Source: Chondrilla cf. caribensis
Taxonomy: Eukaryota; Porifera; Demospongiae; Chondrillida; Chondrillidae
Direction: 5' to 3'
Assembly (NCBI GenBank): GCA_964020155.1
Contig: OZ026549.1
Coordinates: 43,501-107,500, forward strand
Length of the DNA: 64,000 nucleotides
The position numbers and the translations under genes were made by a program. The first letter of the stretch is position 1; the number at the start of each line of letters is the position of its first letter. This document shows, piece after piece, positions 13,063-35,945 of the stretch. The notes beneath the pieces are model-generated. The model saw nothing but the letters and a program-made list of their open reading frames with translations, was not told the origin of the DNA and made no database searches.

Positions 13063-16000
13063 TCAGGCTTCTGTGATATTGACCTCTTCATCATTGATAT
13101 CATCAGGTTGGACGAAGCGGAGAATGTGTCTCTTTCTACAGCGAACAAGAACAGTCACCATCATCCCACGACCTTTAACGAAGGTGTCTACTCCTTTTTC
13201 GAAAGTGAAGTAATTCTCAAGAACTGGTACACAGTAAAAAGGCATGTGGATTCGATCAATTCTCCCAGTGGTGTCCATCCTGCTGGCGATATTAACAGTG
13301 TCTCCCCAAATGTCAAACAACAATCGACCTTTGCCGACTACTCCAGAGGTAACTTGTCCGTAGTTGAATCCAATTCTCAAATGAAAGTTGAAGTTGGATA
13401 TGTGATTGAACCTTTGGATAACGTTTTGCATTTCAAGAGCAAAACAAATCAAATTAATCAAATGCGCTGAAGCAGGGTTCTCCTCATTTAAGCCAGACGC
13501 AGCCATGTAGGTACTACCGATGGTCTTTATCTTTTCAACACCTATAAACTCGGGGCGGTCCAGCAACTCATCGAACTCAGAAACAATCTCATTCAAAATC
13601 CTGATACAGTCAATGGCTCTGTCTTGCTCGACCTGACAAAATTCATTGAAGTTAACTATGGTTGCAAAGATCACTCCAACACATTCGTGGTTACGTGAAT
13701 ACTTTCCTCTGAGACGAAGTTCACTGGCAACATGTTTAGGGATAATGTGCCGAATTAGAGAGTCGATTTGGTTCCTGGAGATCTTTGACTCCGCCTGCTG
13801 GAAGACTGCCTCCATTCTCCCTTTAAAGGACATACGAACAGAGACTTCTGACTTCCTGTTGACAGTACCTAGGAGAATTGTGAGCATCACAAAGAAAATG
13901 GCCGTCAAAGGAATCACAAATGTATGGAAATAGACTTTGAAGTCGTTTGAGTTGTCTTCGATTTGAAGAGTTGGAGTTTCAACAATCTTTTTGGTGGTGG
14001 CATTACTGGTGTTCCCCGGTGAAGGTGGTATTGTTGCGTAGCACTGGGGAGAATGGACAGTCACAGACAGTATGACTACAAGGATGACTAGTAGAAAAGC
14101 TCCGATGATCTTGACAAGGTAACTGATGTCAACAAATAGAATGCTAGCAACAAGGACGGTCAAGGCGATGAAAAAGGACATCTCTGTGTGGGCCACTCCC
14201 TCCAAACTCCCAGGAGAGTTTGTGCTACAAATGAACAAGTTAATGCAGACGAGAACCATGGGGTAGTAGATCAAAAGAAGACCGATTAGAGTTTTCACTC
14301 TCCAGTTCAATACAAACTTTGAAATGTGAGAGAAACATTGAGGAAATCTTCTTGGCCACAATGCCGATGCCACGCACACAACAATAGGAACCTCAATGCA
14401 GAGGCCAACAACCAGGAACAATGCCCAGAAGACCCACTCAGACACATTATCAATGTCTGCAGTTACCACAATGCTGGACACAGACACCAGTAGCAGGACC
14501 ACCAGCGAGAGGACGACATCCACAAAGTAACTGCGCTTGGCCACAACAAATCCAAATTCATCTTCTGGGGATTTCCCTGTTACATAATCCTCCAGATGAA
14601 GCCCACCGCTCCTGTAGGACTTCTCCAGCTCTTCATCGTCAAACTGAAGGAACAGTGGATGCAGTGAAGTCGAGAAGAATGTGTCAAAGTTGATGTCTTT
14701 TTCCTGTAGTAGTTCCATGATCTGTGCTATCACTGCAGACTGGTGCTCAGAGAAAGGGTTGTCTACTTGTGTCAGGGAGACATAGCGTTCCAGCTGTCCT
14801 TGCTTCGAGATGATGTCGATGATGGGATTGGTGGAGGAGTTTTGAGAAGACGACTCGGTACCATGCCTTTCTCTGGCTTCTGTCGACGGACAACACATTG
14901 TGAGACACCTTCTGATGGACACCTCGCTGTCGGATGGACACTTGACGGCAGGTTCGTTTGTGGTTGTGTCAGAAACAGCCTGGACATCGATGGCTCGAAT
15001 CTTCCTTCTCCACTTGGCTGGATTACAAAGGTGAGTCTGGCGCTTGGCGGACACTATAAAGTAATCCATTTTCCGAAGTGAAGGATCAACTTGCTCGGGA
15101 GGGATCTCCTTCAGAAGGTAGGCTCCTGACAACTGACGCTTTGTGGTTTCCGAGACTATTACTTTACCGGGGATTCCAAGGCTTTCAATCTGATTGGCTA
15201 AATTGACATCTTCGGACCAGACATCGAACTTGAAACGCCGACAACCCATGACGCCAAAGTACACCGATCCAGTGTGTATCCCTACCCGCATGTTGATGTG
15301 GAGGTTGTGAGCATCTGAATAACTTTGTAGAGCGTCGATGATGGCTAACCCCATATCCACAACATTGGATGCATGACTGTCACATGGTTTCGGACAACCG
15401 GACACACAGAAATAACAATCTCCCAAAGTGCAGACCTTCTCACAGCCATGTTTGACTGCTAAATCATCAAATAATGAAAATATGTCGTTCAAAATTTTAA
15501 CCAGTGTCTCGGCTGACATGTTAGCTGATAGAGTGGTGAATCCAACGATGTCAGCAAAGAGGATGGTCACATTGTCCTGGTAGTGGATGGGGAACGGCCG
15601 AGGGAGGTTCATCGGGTCGTATTCAGGCTGGTTCTTCTGAATTGCAAACATCATGCATTTTCTAGTGAACTCATCGTCCATGAGTTCTGTGGCAAGCTCC
15701 TCAGGCATGAGAGAGGCCAGGGTCTTCTCTTGCAGTTGACGGTCCAATCCAAGGGCTTTTTGCAGTATCAGACATTGGACCACTTTCCAGAATGTGTCAT
15801 GGAGTCTCACCTACACCAACAGACAAGTGAAGCAGTGAATTTATCACACAAAATGCTGAAATTACATACCTACACATGCACCAATATAAACCCACTATCT
15901 ACACACACACTGACATGAACACAAGCACACATGGCTTAATTCAGTAAGGTACACACATAGTACTGTCGGTACATGTAATTACACCCGCCCACGCACATTC

Positions 16001-16309
16001 CAACATTAATAAGATACACACACACAGGCATATATTATACATGCTCTAAACTTTGAGTACATCTTATCATACGTACACGTCCCAAAGGAAACGTACAAAC
16101 CTTTCCTTCAGAAAGAATATTACATTAGACAGATTACATTGTATTAGCAAGTACACTAAGCCTGGCAATGTAAACATCTGAGTAGCCTCTAAACACAATA
16201 CATTAACAGGTCCAATAGGATAAACACACGCCTCAAGTGTGCCAACAGTGTCAAAGCCATGGTACACCACACACACACACACGCTCACATGCACACAACA
16301 CACACACAC

Positions 16310-16346
<37 letters not shown>

Positions 16347-17312
16347 CACACACACACATACACCTCTCACACACACACACACACACACACACACCTCACA
16401 CACACACACACACACCTGGAACCAGTAGGCAGTAGAGAATCCAACAATATTCAAGCAAATGTGCAACAAGACACGACTGAGGGTTAGCCTGGCGATGAGG
16501 GATGTGGGGAACACGTTGATCCCTTCCTCTTTGTTAGCCTCATCTTGTAAGATGCCGTATCCAAAGAGGACCACGAGTACTTCCAGTACCACACCATACA
16601 CCACGCCGAATACCACGCAGTACCCTATGGGCTTGTGGAGTAGCGTGTAAATGACCAGGACCACCACAGTGGTGAGGGCGAACTGGTTGATGAGGGAGAT
16701 TGACGAGTATGGGACGAACTCACTGTCGAAGATGCGTATAGAGGGTACCAGCAACCAGGACGAAATGATGAGGAGAAAGCACAAGGCGAAGGACAGGATG
16801 ACCGGTACTCGGTGGTAGAGCTTGCTCACTGACACGATGAGGAGAATGGCAGAAATGACGAAGAACACGGCTCCGCCGATGATCATCTCCAAGGAGTAAT
16901 CGGGAGAGTAGTGCTTCAGCTTCTCCTGCTCGGATAGAGGGATGTTGATAGAGAAAACGACAATCCAAAGAAGTGAAAAAACGGATAAACAAATAGCGGT
17001 TATGCGAAATCTGTTCCTCAGGAAATCAATGGCTTTCTTTTGGAGTTGTTTTTCCAACGGGATGGAGTAGAACCGCGGGTTCCACCAGGACTGTCTGAAG
17101 ATCCGTCCACAGGTAGTGCTTCTCTCGCGGGATATTTGACTCCTGTCGGTCAGGGCCTCTTCGATAGAAGCTAGATTGCGTTGTTCACTGTTCCCTAGTT
17201 CGGTCTTCGATCGCTTATACCGCGATAAAGGGCTTTCTCTTCGCCTGTCCATCGATAGTTTATCATGACGACCGGAGGGAATCGCTGGGGTTGGCTGGGA
17301 TGTGACTTCCAT
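13063..17312 (-). CDS. ADCY9: Membrane adenylyl cyclase, ADCY9-like
   Basis: This enzyme makes cAMP from ATP at the plasma membrane. Two coding exons (16416-17312 and 13063-15810) give about 1,214 residues. Exon 1 encodes the cytosolic N-terminus and six membrane segments; the junction reads AYWFQ|VRLHDTFWK. Exon 2 carries C1, with metal-site motifs ILFADIVGFTTL and LGDCYFCVSGCP, then segments 7-12 and C2. C2 has GVIFATIVNF, EKIKTIGSTYMAASG and LFDIWGDTVNIASRMD, so the Lys, Asp, Asn and Arg used for adenine and transition-state binding are present. GDCYFCVSGCP and the C2 GVIFATIVNF segment point to the ADCY9 type. The 2.7 kb second exon without introns is unusual here. Confidence 0.93.
16262..16418 (+). 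repeat. (CA)n microsatellite at the ADCY9 exon 1 donor
   Basis: On the gene's strand the intron begins CAG|GTGTGTGTG and stays (TG)n-like for about 150 bp. Confidence 0.95.
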
Positions 17313-18231
17313 GCCGTAGGGACGTGGAAGTCATTAGCAACTGTAGAGAAGGGTCCTCCTGGAAGACGAGATCCACGCGTAGCGAAGTTTGTTGGTATAA
17401 TAAAGAAGCTAAAAGAATAGTGATAAAAACTGATGGAACCAAGTTTCTGAGCAGGAGCGAACTGAAAGATCTGACCACAGTAATAAACTATCCCATAATT
17501 GAGCACTTCCGATTCTCAATAATATTACCCAACCCATACAAGCTATAAAAATGTATACAAGATTGCATAGCATTGGAACCAGATAACGATATTCACAATA
17601 ACGAAACGATCGAGGGTCGAACCTCTGTTAATATATATTATACAAGAACATTTACTATGTAATTTCCTCTCCACAAGTATCCTCCACAATAGTCGTCCTG
17701 TGGACCCTGTACAGGTGGCATACCTTCCACTGGGAATGCTGCATCAGGGTTCTTTGTCACGGCAACACACAGGCATGCATCAGTGAGGTATCCACGTGGA
17801 TCATAGCTCCATTGGATCTGTCTCAATAGGCTGTATCACAGAATGTGCTCTTCCCAGGCTATGCCCACACATACTGGGACAGTGATGGTTGTGAATACGC
17901 GATCAAAACAAACGCTAGCAAATTGACAACAATAACATTATTGTTGTCAGCAGCAATCTGCCTGGTATAATAATATTATAATATTGTGTTATTGGGCCAG
18001 CAGCAAAGCAGTACTGGTAACAGTTCATAATAATATATTACAACACCCAATAGCAACATCATATCATTCAGAGACACTTGGATAGACATTATGACATCAT
18101 ACTACTATGGGATAGTGAAAGGGATGACATCATTGAAGCAAACAAGTGTCAGTGTGTGTGTGTGTGTGTGTGAGTGTGTGAGTGTGTGTGTGTCTACTAA
18201 CAGTCAATGTTACACCTAAAGCTACAGAAGG
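17313..18231. other. Intergenic region between ADCY9-like start and ISWI stop
   Basis: It holds the cyclase promoter side (17313-17640) and the ISWI 3' UTR side. A minus-strand open frame at 17638-17826 contains IQWSYDPRGYLTDACLCVAV and looks exon-like, but it has no family I recognise and no partner exon. Its status is unclear. Confidence 0.35.
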
Positions 18232-29085
<10,854 letters not shown>

Positions 29086-29692
29086 GCTTCAGCTAATCTA
29101 TGAGAGAGTGGACACACTGGATGAAATCGACTAAAGACATTTGTCCAGCAGCAGTACAAGTTACAAGTAGAACGCAACGTTACAATTTGCTATATAAATA
29201 TTGTGATCCTTGGTTGATGAGCTGAAGGTTGTCCTTGGAAGGGCAAAGACAGAAAACTAAGCGGTCACTCACCACAGGATGGCGCGGAGAAGAACCCGTT
29301 AATCATTCAATGGGCGTGGTCCATAACGGACTGTGTAAACTTGTGGCCGGTCAGCGGAGCCGCTGTGTACATAACTAGGCGTCGCCAGTTAATGAGCTAC
29401 GAGATATTCGAGCGCACCCAACTCCACCTTTCTGGTCTCCGAATATTAAATTAGCACGGTTTTCTGATACTGGGAGAGGTTGTTCTTCACCGCCAAGAGC
29501 TGCAGACATGCCCGATGTAGCGTCCGCCACAGCTAATGCCTTTTAAGTACATCGCCAGAGGGTGTCGCGGTTTTCCGTTGTCCCGTCTGGCGCGGTCACT
29601 TATTCCATTAGCGATGTATACAAAAACGGTGCGCCTTCAATTACTGCTATCAGTTAGTCCACGGTGACACGGACCACAGAGGAGAGAGAGAG
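29086..29692. promoter_or_regulatory. Divergent promoter region ISWI/RTK
   Basis: There are 607 bp between divergent start codons, with higher CpG content than the introns. A GGGCGTGGTC element lies near 29311. Start sites are not visible. Confidence 0.4.
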
Positions 29693-29962
29693 ATGACTGC
29701 CAGCTCAGGAGTACTGTTCCTCGTCGTATCTTTGGTGACATTCGACCTCCTTCAATCGCAAGGTAGGAAGTAGACCGCTGTTGGCGATGTTTATATCGAT
29801 CGTTCCGCGATGTTACTAGTAGGGGCAGGCCCTATGGTTGGTCGAGCGAATGTGAATAGTAGCAGGATCTGTCCTAGTCGCGAAGTGTACCCTCGAGACG
29901 GTCCATAGGATGCTATGGAAATCTCTAGTGCGACTGGGTACTACCAACCAGTCTGTACAGCT

Positions 29963-30057
<95 letters not shown>

Positions 30058-31833
30058 TAGACCATAGATCTCATAGCACATCCTAATGCTCCTGTTTGTG
30101 CTATTCTGTCTGTACTGTAGAGTGTACCAGCGGATTTGTAGAAGATCTGGAAGGAGTTGATCCCTCTGTTCTGACCACTAATACCAACAACAATAACCTG
30201 ATGTACATCTATCGCAGTCTGATGTTCACCTGTGATGGAGTTATCACTGGAGTCAGGATGGCTATGCCAGACAGAGAGGATAGACCACTATTTGCAATTC
30301 AAGGGATCTACATGATAATTGCTGTATTCTCTGGCTCAACAGTGTCTGATGTTATTGTACTAAAAAATAAAGATGTGAGTCGAATACCAGACACACCAAC
30401 TATCTGGAGGAGCAGTAATCCCAACAAATTGAACACCGCTGTGAGATCTGGTGACTACATTGGAGTGGCTATACCCAGAGACAACATCACTGGTGAATCC
30501 GTCTATTATCAAAGAATAGCTGTTGATAGTAGTGGTCCATTCACTCGAGGATCAACCTTCAGACTAAACTACAATGATGAGATTGAATTTGAACAAATGG
30601 TCAGCAGTGCTACTGTCTCCACTGGTCTACAAAGACCTCCTCTCATCCAGTTCACTGTGGGTGAGTGTTGAACACTGTCTGATGTTGTGATGTTGTCATT
30701 TCAGTATCTCCTTGCAGTGCCTGCGTCTGTACTTCCTTCACCCACTGCCACACCCACAGACACTCCTACTGGTCCATCTCCCAATGTCAGTACAATAATA
30801 GCAGGTGCAGTGGTGGGAGGTTTGGTCTTTGTCTTGGTTGTCATGACAGCCATTCTCCTCCCCATCCTCTTGTGTGTGGTATACCCCAAAAAGAGGCGGG
30901 GCAGCAAAGGTCAGTTGATGTAGATTATCGGAGGGATGGGGGTTATGGAACAATGTTCTCCACATGTAGAATTTGGAGCCAGAATGGAAACCTCCCACAA
31001 CCAGAATCATGCTGGTTTTGATAACCCACACACTAATTCTCCTACCAGCGCTCAAAGTCCTGTGGGCGTGCCTGCCCCCAACTCCTCCCACCCCCACTCC
31101 CCGACCACAGGACAACTGAGAACTACCCCGAATGCTCCCGAAGTTGTCTATGCTCTCCCTCAAAAAAGGGGTGGGGACTACGAGGTAGAACGGACTGTTT
31201 TCACTGTTATTACCTGTGGTGATGGTGATATCTTCCCTCACTTAGATGGACCCCAATTATAATTACTCTCCAAAATTCATTCCTGTTCCAACAGTGGTAG
31301 GTTGACTATATTGTTAGTCATTACCATGGCAACTCGACATCCCATCTTTCCCCCAGGCCCAGCGCAATCAGTTCAGCGGCTACATGACATCAGAGGACCA
31401 CTATGAACTTCCCGAAACACAGCTGACAATGGTATATGAGCATGTGATTGTCACAATGTTGTCACCTGACTGTCACATGATCCTTCCCTCCAGGACTCCT
31501 CCGATTACGACTTCCCCAGCACAGAGTCCGAGCACTACTGGTGCCCGTCCAAGGAGGAGGCGGAGCTCTACCGTCAGCTCTCGGAGAAGAAGTACCAGGA
31601 GATCCTCAGGAGGGCAGTGAGGCTGGGGGACAAGATCGGAGAGGGGGAGTTCGGGTCTGTGTATAAGGGGGAGTGGCAGCAGTGGAATGGGTGTGTCAAG
31701 GAGGTAGCCATTAAGCGTCTCCATGACGATGATGTCAAGGTGCAGTTTCTAAGAGAGGCAGCAGTGATGGGTCAGTTCAACCACCCTCATGTGGCCAGGC
31801 TGTTTGGGGTGGTGACTGTTGGCAAACCAGTGA

Positions 31834-31893
<60 letters not shown>

Positions 31894-32804
31894 GGTAACA
31901 TGTGTGATTGGTATGGTGAGGACCGGATTGACTGGCCTGATATCCTTGCACCCCTCCAAGCCAATCACTCTGTGTGACTAGTGTAGTAATTTAACATGTA
32001 TTCTGGTGTTGCTGAATTCATTGTTGAACTGCTGGTCTCAAGGTGATGATCGTCATGGAGATCCTTTCTGAGGGAGATCTGTACACTCATCTGAATTCAT
32101 TGAAGTAAGTTGCTATGGTAACAACACCACCAGTCCTCCTCTCAACTCCTCCCCCATCCTCACAGTCCTTCAGTAGACCAGGACCTCCCAAAGTGCTTGT
32201 TGAAGTTCACCCGACAGATATGCTCGGGCATGGTCCACCTCTCAAGTAAGAGGTTTGTGCACAGGGACCTGGCCACCAGGAACGTGCTGCTGGACCAGAA
32301 CCTCAACTGTAAGGTGGGTGTTGCGCAACGCATGTCAACTGATGTGTGGGGGTGGGGCAACATGGTCTGACATTGTGCAACCCCTTCAGATTGCCGACTT
32401 TGGTATGTCTCGTGACGTCACCAACGACTACTATCTGTCACAAGGTGGGCGGATCCCCCTCAAGTGGACCTCCCCCGAGGGGATTCTCTACCATAAGTAC
32501 TACCCTGGTAGTGATGTCTGGAGCTATGGGATGGTCATGTACGAGATATGGTCACTGGGTCACAAGCCATATGAGTCCATGGAGCCCCATAAGGTCAGGA
32601 CACACCCAAAACACCTTCTCCTAATATAGTGTTCGTCCAGTGTAGTTCATAGTGTTGTCAGGCTTCTTAGAGTACTTCTTATGGATCCACTCCTCCCCTG
32701 ACACACCCACAGGTTGTTGAGATGCTAAGTTCGGGTAAAAATCACTGCCAACCTCCTCCCCCTGGATGTCCCCGAGAGATCTACTCCATCATGGTGAAGT
32801 GCTG

Positions 32805-32850
<46 letters not shown>

Positions 32851-33131
32851 TGTGTGTGTGTGTGGTGTGTGAGGATATTCTTTTGTCTGAGCAGGTGGGT
32901 GCTGATATGTCATTCACTAACCCCTCCCCCTTCACCTCCCTCAGGAACTGGGACCACGCCACTCGACCCACATTCCAGCAGATATCCCAGTTGTTGGACA
33001 GAGATGATTCCATTCTGAGTTCAATTGGTGAATATTCAGAGTTGGTCCCTGCAGATGGGCTTGTCCTGGGGTCCTCCTTGGAGAGGGCCAAATTCCTCCA
33101 CTTTGACCTCCAGAAGATTTATGACAAGTGA
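29693..33131 (+). CDS. Receptor tyrosine kinase with novel ectodomain
   Basis: This is a plasma-membrane receptor that should phosphorylate tyrosines when activated. Twelve exons (29693-29762, 30121-30660, 30718-30909, 30970-31184, 31246-31296, 31357-31431, 31494-31829, 32043-32104, 32166-32313, 32390-32593, 32713-32804, 32945-33131) join in frame to 723 residues. It has a signal peptide (MTASSGVLFLVVSLVTFDLL), a roughly 180-residue ectodomain with few cysteines and a DNIT glycosylation site, then a Thr/Pro stalk. The membrane segment is IIAGAVVGGLVFVLVVMTAI. The juxtamembrane tyrosines VVYALP, HYELP and DYDFP look like SH2 sites. The kinase is complete: GEGEFG, VAIK, HRDLATRN, IADFG, activation-loop NDYYLSQ, PLKWTSPE, SDVWSYGMVMYEIWSLG. 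I cannot assign the ectodomain to a known family. Confidence 0.88.
29963..30055 (+). repeat. (CA)n microsatellite
   Basis: About 45 uninterrupted CA units in RTK intron 1; a shorter version sits at the same place upstream of the duplicate ectodomain (34506-34526). Confidence 0.95.
31836..31894 (+). repeat. (TG)n microsatellite at a 5' splice site
   Basis: Follows the RTK donor CCA|GTGAGTGAGTG directly. Confidence 0.95.
32805..32870 (+). repeat. (TG)n microsatellite at a 5' splice site
   Basis: Starts at the RTK donor TG|GTGAGTGTGTG. Confidence 0.95.
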
Positions 33132-33964
33132 TTATTGTAATTAATCTTACCTTTTGGTCATCACAGGAACACCACATTCATTTGGACATAATATTTGGAA
33201 CAATTGTGTGTGCATGGTGTGTGTGTGTGTGTGTGTGTGTTGCTCTCTAGTGTGAATATCACAGCTATTATCATTCTATTATTATTAATATTATTTCATT
33301 GTTGGTATCATCTTGCATGTCATTAATATCTTTATCATGAATAATTTTGAAAATTATACACAGATATCATGTATGTACCAATGTGTATAGTATGCAACTC
33401 TAAATTGAAAGAATGGGAATGGGAATCTTTGGCATATGGATTGGACACTAACAGGATCAGCCACAACACACATCAGCTGTGGCAGTACACCAGGGATCGA
33501 CCATTGGGGGTTTACCCTTGGAGTTCACATGGTGGAGAGTCTACCTTCAGAGTTCCCCGTGGTGGGGGTGTATCCTCAGAGTTCCCACGGTGGGGGCGTA
33601 TCCAGGGGCACACTTGGGAACAGTCACTGAATGGCTTCACCGACTGTTCAGTTCTTTCCCTGCATCCTTGCATGGCTTCTGTTGGTCAAAACATCGGTTA
33701 ATGAAACTATTTTAACACATCACTAGTCACACACACACAGTGTGGTAGGACAATAATAGAACAATAGTTTGTGTCTGATCAGAGACCAGTTGTCTATGAT
33801 CAGTAGTGCTATAGTATTTCTGGTACTTTGCTGTTCATACACACTCAACAACCAACAGTATCACCAGCAGTAGCTGGAATAGTGATAGAACGGTATGGTA
33901 TTCTTCTGGTGTGTGCTCGTAGTGTTGTTGTACACTGTAAGCAGCCAAGGTGAGGTGAGGTGAG
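33132..33964. other. RTK 3' region and spacer
   Basis: Probable 3' UTR of the kinase with a (TG)n tract at 33218-33241. A short three-copy repeat near 33520-33605 has units with GTTCACATGGTGGAGAGTC-like text. No gene was seen. Confidence 0.45.
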
Positions 33965-34375
33965 GTGTGTGTGTGTGTCCTGTACTCCATTATACTGTAG
34001 AGTGTCCTGTACTCCACTGTACTAGAGTGTCCTGTACTCTGCTGTACTGTAGAGTGTCCTGTCCTCTGCTGTACTGTAGACTGTCCTGTGCTCTGCTGTA
34101 CTGTAGAGTGTCCTGTGCTCTGCTGTACTGTAGAGTGTCCTGTGCTCTGCTGTACTGTAGAGTGTCCTGTACTTCACTGTACTAGAGTGTCCTGTACTCT
34201 GCTGTACTGTAGAGTGTCCTGTACTCCACTGTACTGTAGTGTCCTGTACTCCACTGTACCGTAGAGTGTCCTGTACTCCACTGTACTGTAGAGTGTCCTG
34301 CATGTACTCTGCTGTACTGTAGAGTGTCCTGTACCGTAGAGTGTCCCATACTCTGCTATACTGTAGAGTGTACCA
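33965..34375. repeat. Minisatellite, about 27 bp unit, built on a 3' splice junction
   Basis: About 14 units with CTGTACTGTAG|AGTGTCC. This matches the true acceptor CTGTACTGTAG|AGTGTACC of the ectodomain exon at 34594. A degenerate 40 bp copy of that exon's start follows at 34364-34403. Confidence 0.92.
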
Positions 34376-34593
34376 GTGAATTGTAGGAGGTCTACATGGA
34401 GAGGTCAATTCTCCCTTAACCTCCAACACCAGCAAGCACAGACTACTAGTACTGGAGAGTTCTACAGTATCCAATATGTACGCTCGAGACAGTCCATAGG
34501 ATGCTGACACACACACACACACACACTCTGTAGACCATAGATCTCATAGCACAGCCTATTGCTCCTATTTGGGCTATTCTGTCTGTACTGTAG

Positions 34594-35532
34594 AGTGTAC
34601 CAGTGGATTTGTAGGAGATCTGGAAGGTGTACTTGAAGGAGTTGATCCTTCTGCTCTGACTACAAATACCAACAACAATAACCTGATGTACATCTATCCC
34701 AGTCTGACATTCACCTGTGATGGAGTTATCACTGGAGTCAGGATGGTTATGCCAGACAGAGAGGATAGACCACAACTTTCACGTCAAGGGGTCTTCATGA
34801 TAATTACTGTATTCTCTGATTCAACAGTGTCTGATATTATTGTACTCAAAAATGAAGATGTGAATCAAGTTATACCAGGTACATCAATCTGGACCAGTGA
34901 TACCAACAAATTGAACACCGCTGTGAGATCTGGTGACTACATTGGAGTGGCTATACCCAGAGACAACATCACTGGTGAATCCATCTATTATCAAAGAATA
35001 GCTGTTGATAGTAGTAGTCCATTAATTGAAGGATCAACCTTCGAACTAAACTACAATGATGAGACTGAATTTGAACTAATGGTCAGAAGTGCTACTGTCT
35101 CCAATGGTCCAGGTCTACAAAAGCGTCCTCTCATCCAGTTCACTGTGGGTGAGTGTTGAACACTGTCTGATATTGTGATGTTGTCATTTCAGTATCTTCC
35201 TTGCAGTGCCTACATCTGTAGTTCCTTCACCAACTGCCACACCCACAGACACTTTTACTGGTCCACCTCCAAATGTCGGTACAATAATAGCAGGTGCAGT
35301 GGTGGGAGGTGTGGTTGTCATGACAATAATATTATTACTGATGATACCGGTAACAATCGTTTTAGTGAAGAAATGTAAAAAGAGTTCATCAAGTGACAAT
35401 GACTACACCCACGACTATGCCTGTCCGCAGATAGAACTGTCATACGAGGTCCCTCTGCAGAAAAACCCAGCTTATGCTACCACAGACGACTGTAGCACAA
35501 TGCGATCATCATCGGATTACACATACATTTAG
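34594..35532 (+). CDS. Kinase-less duplicate of the RTK ectodomain, membrane segment and tail
   Basis: Exons 34594-35148 and 35207-35532 repeat RTK exons 2 and 3 with roughly 80% residue identity by eye (for example SGDYIGVAIPRDNITGES is shared). The membrane segment TIIAGAVVGGVVVMTIILLL follows. Instead of a kinase it ends in a tail of about 50 residues with tyrosine motifs SYEVPL, NPAYATT and DYTYI, then a stop at 35530-35532. No signal-peptide exon is visible upstream. Its first exon has the same phase as RTK exon 2, so splicing from the RTK signal exon (29693-29762) would give a clean 316-residue receptor. It may be a separate gene with an unseen first exon, an alternative 3' end of the RTK gene, or a decaying duplicate; the intact frame argues against decay. 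Confidence 0.75.
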
Positions 35533-35945
35533 TACAAATTACGTACATTACTGTATGTACGTAACTGTTACATTACTGTGTTCATACAATAATTGACCTA
35601 TTTGTAATGTCAAGTCAGTTCATATCATACAATCCGAGGTACATGGAGTGAAGTGTGCAATTAGTATGTATTAAATTGATGTAAAGGAAAGCCCAATGTT
35701 TGCTAATTAATGAAAAACAATGCTTCAATTTTGTAAATTGGAAATGGAAAAGTGAACATCACCAACATGCAGTGAACGAACTACACTTGATACAGATAAT
35801 ATTGTGACAGTGGAAAACGTGAGGTAATGTTCAGTTTGAAATATGAATTGGGAATGCAAACCTCGACGTCCTACTCGGTGTACCTGGTGGGGTCAAGTTG
35901 GCATGGATGAATGGAATATCACTTTGGATACTGTTGCTAAGCAAC

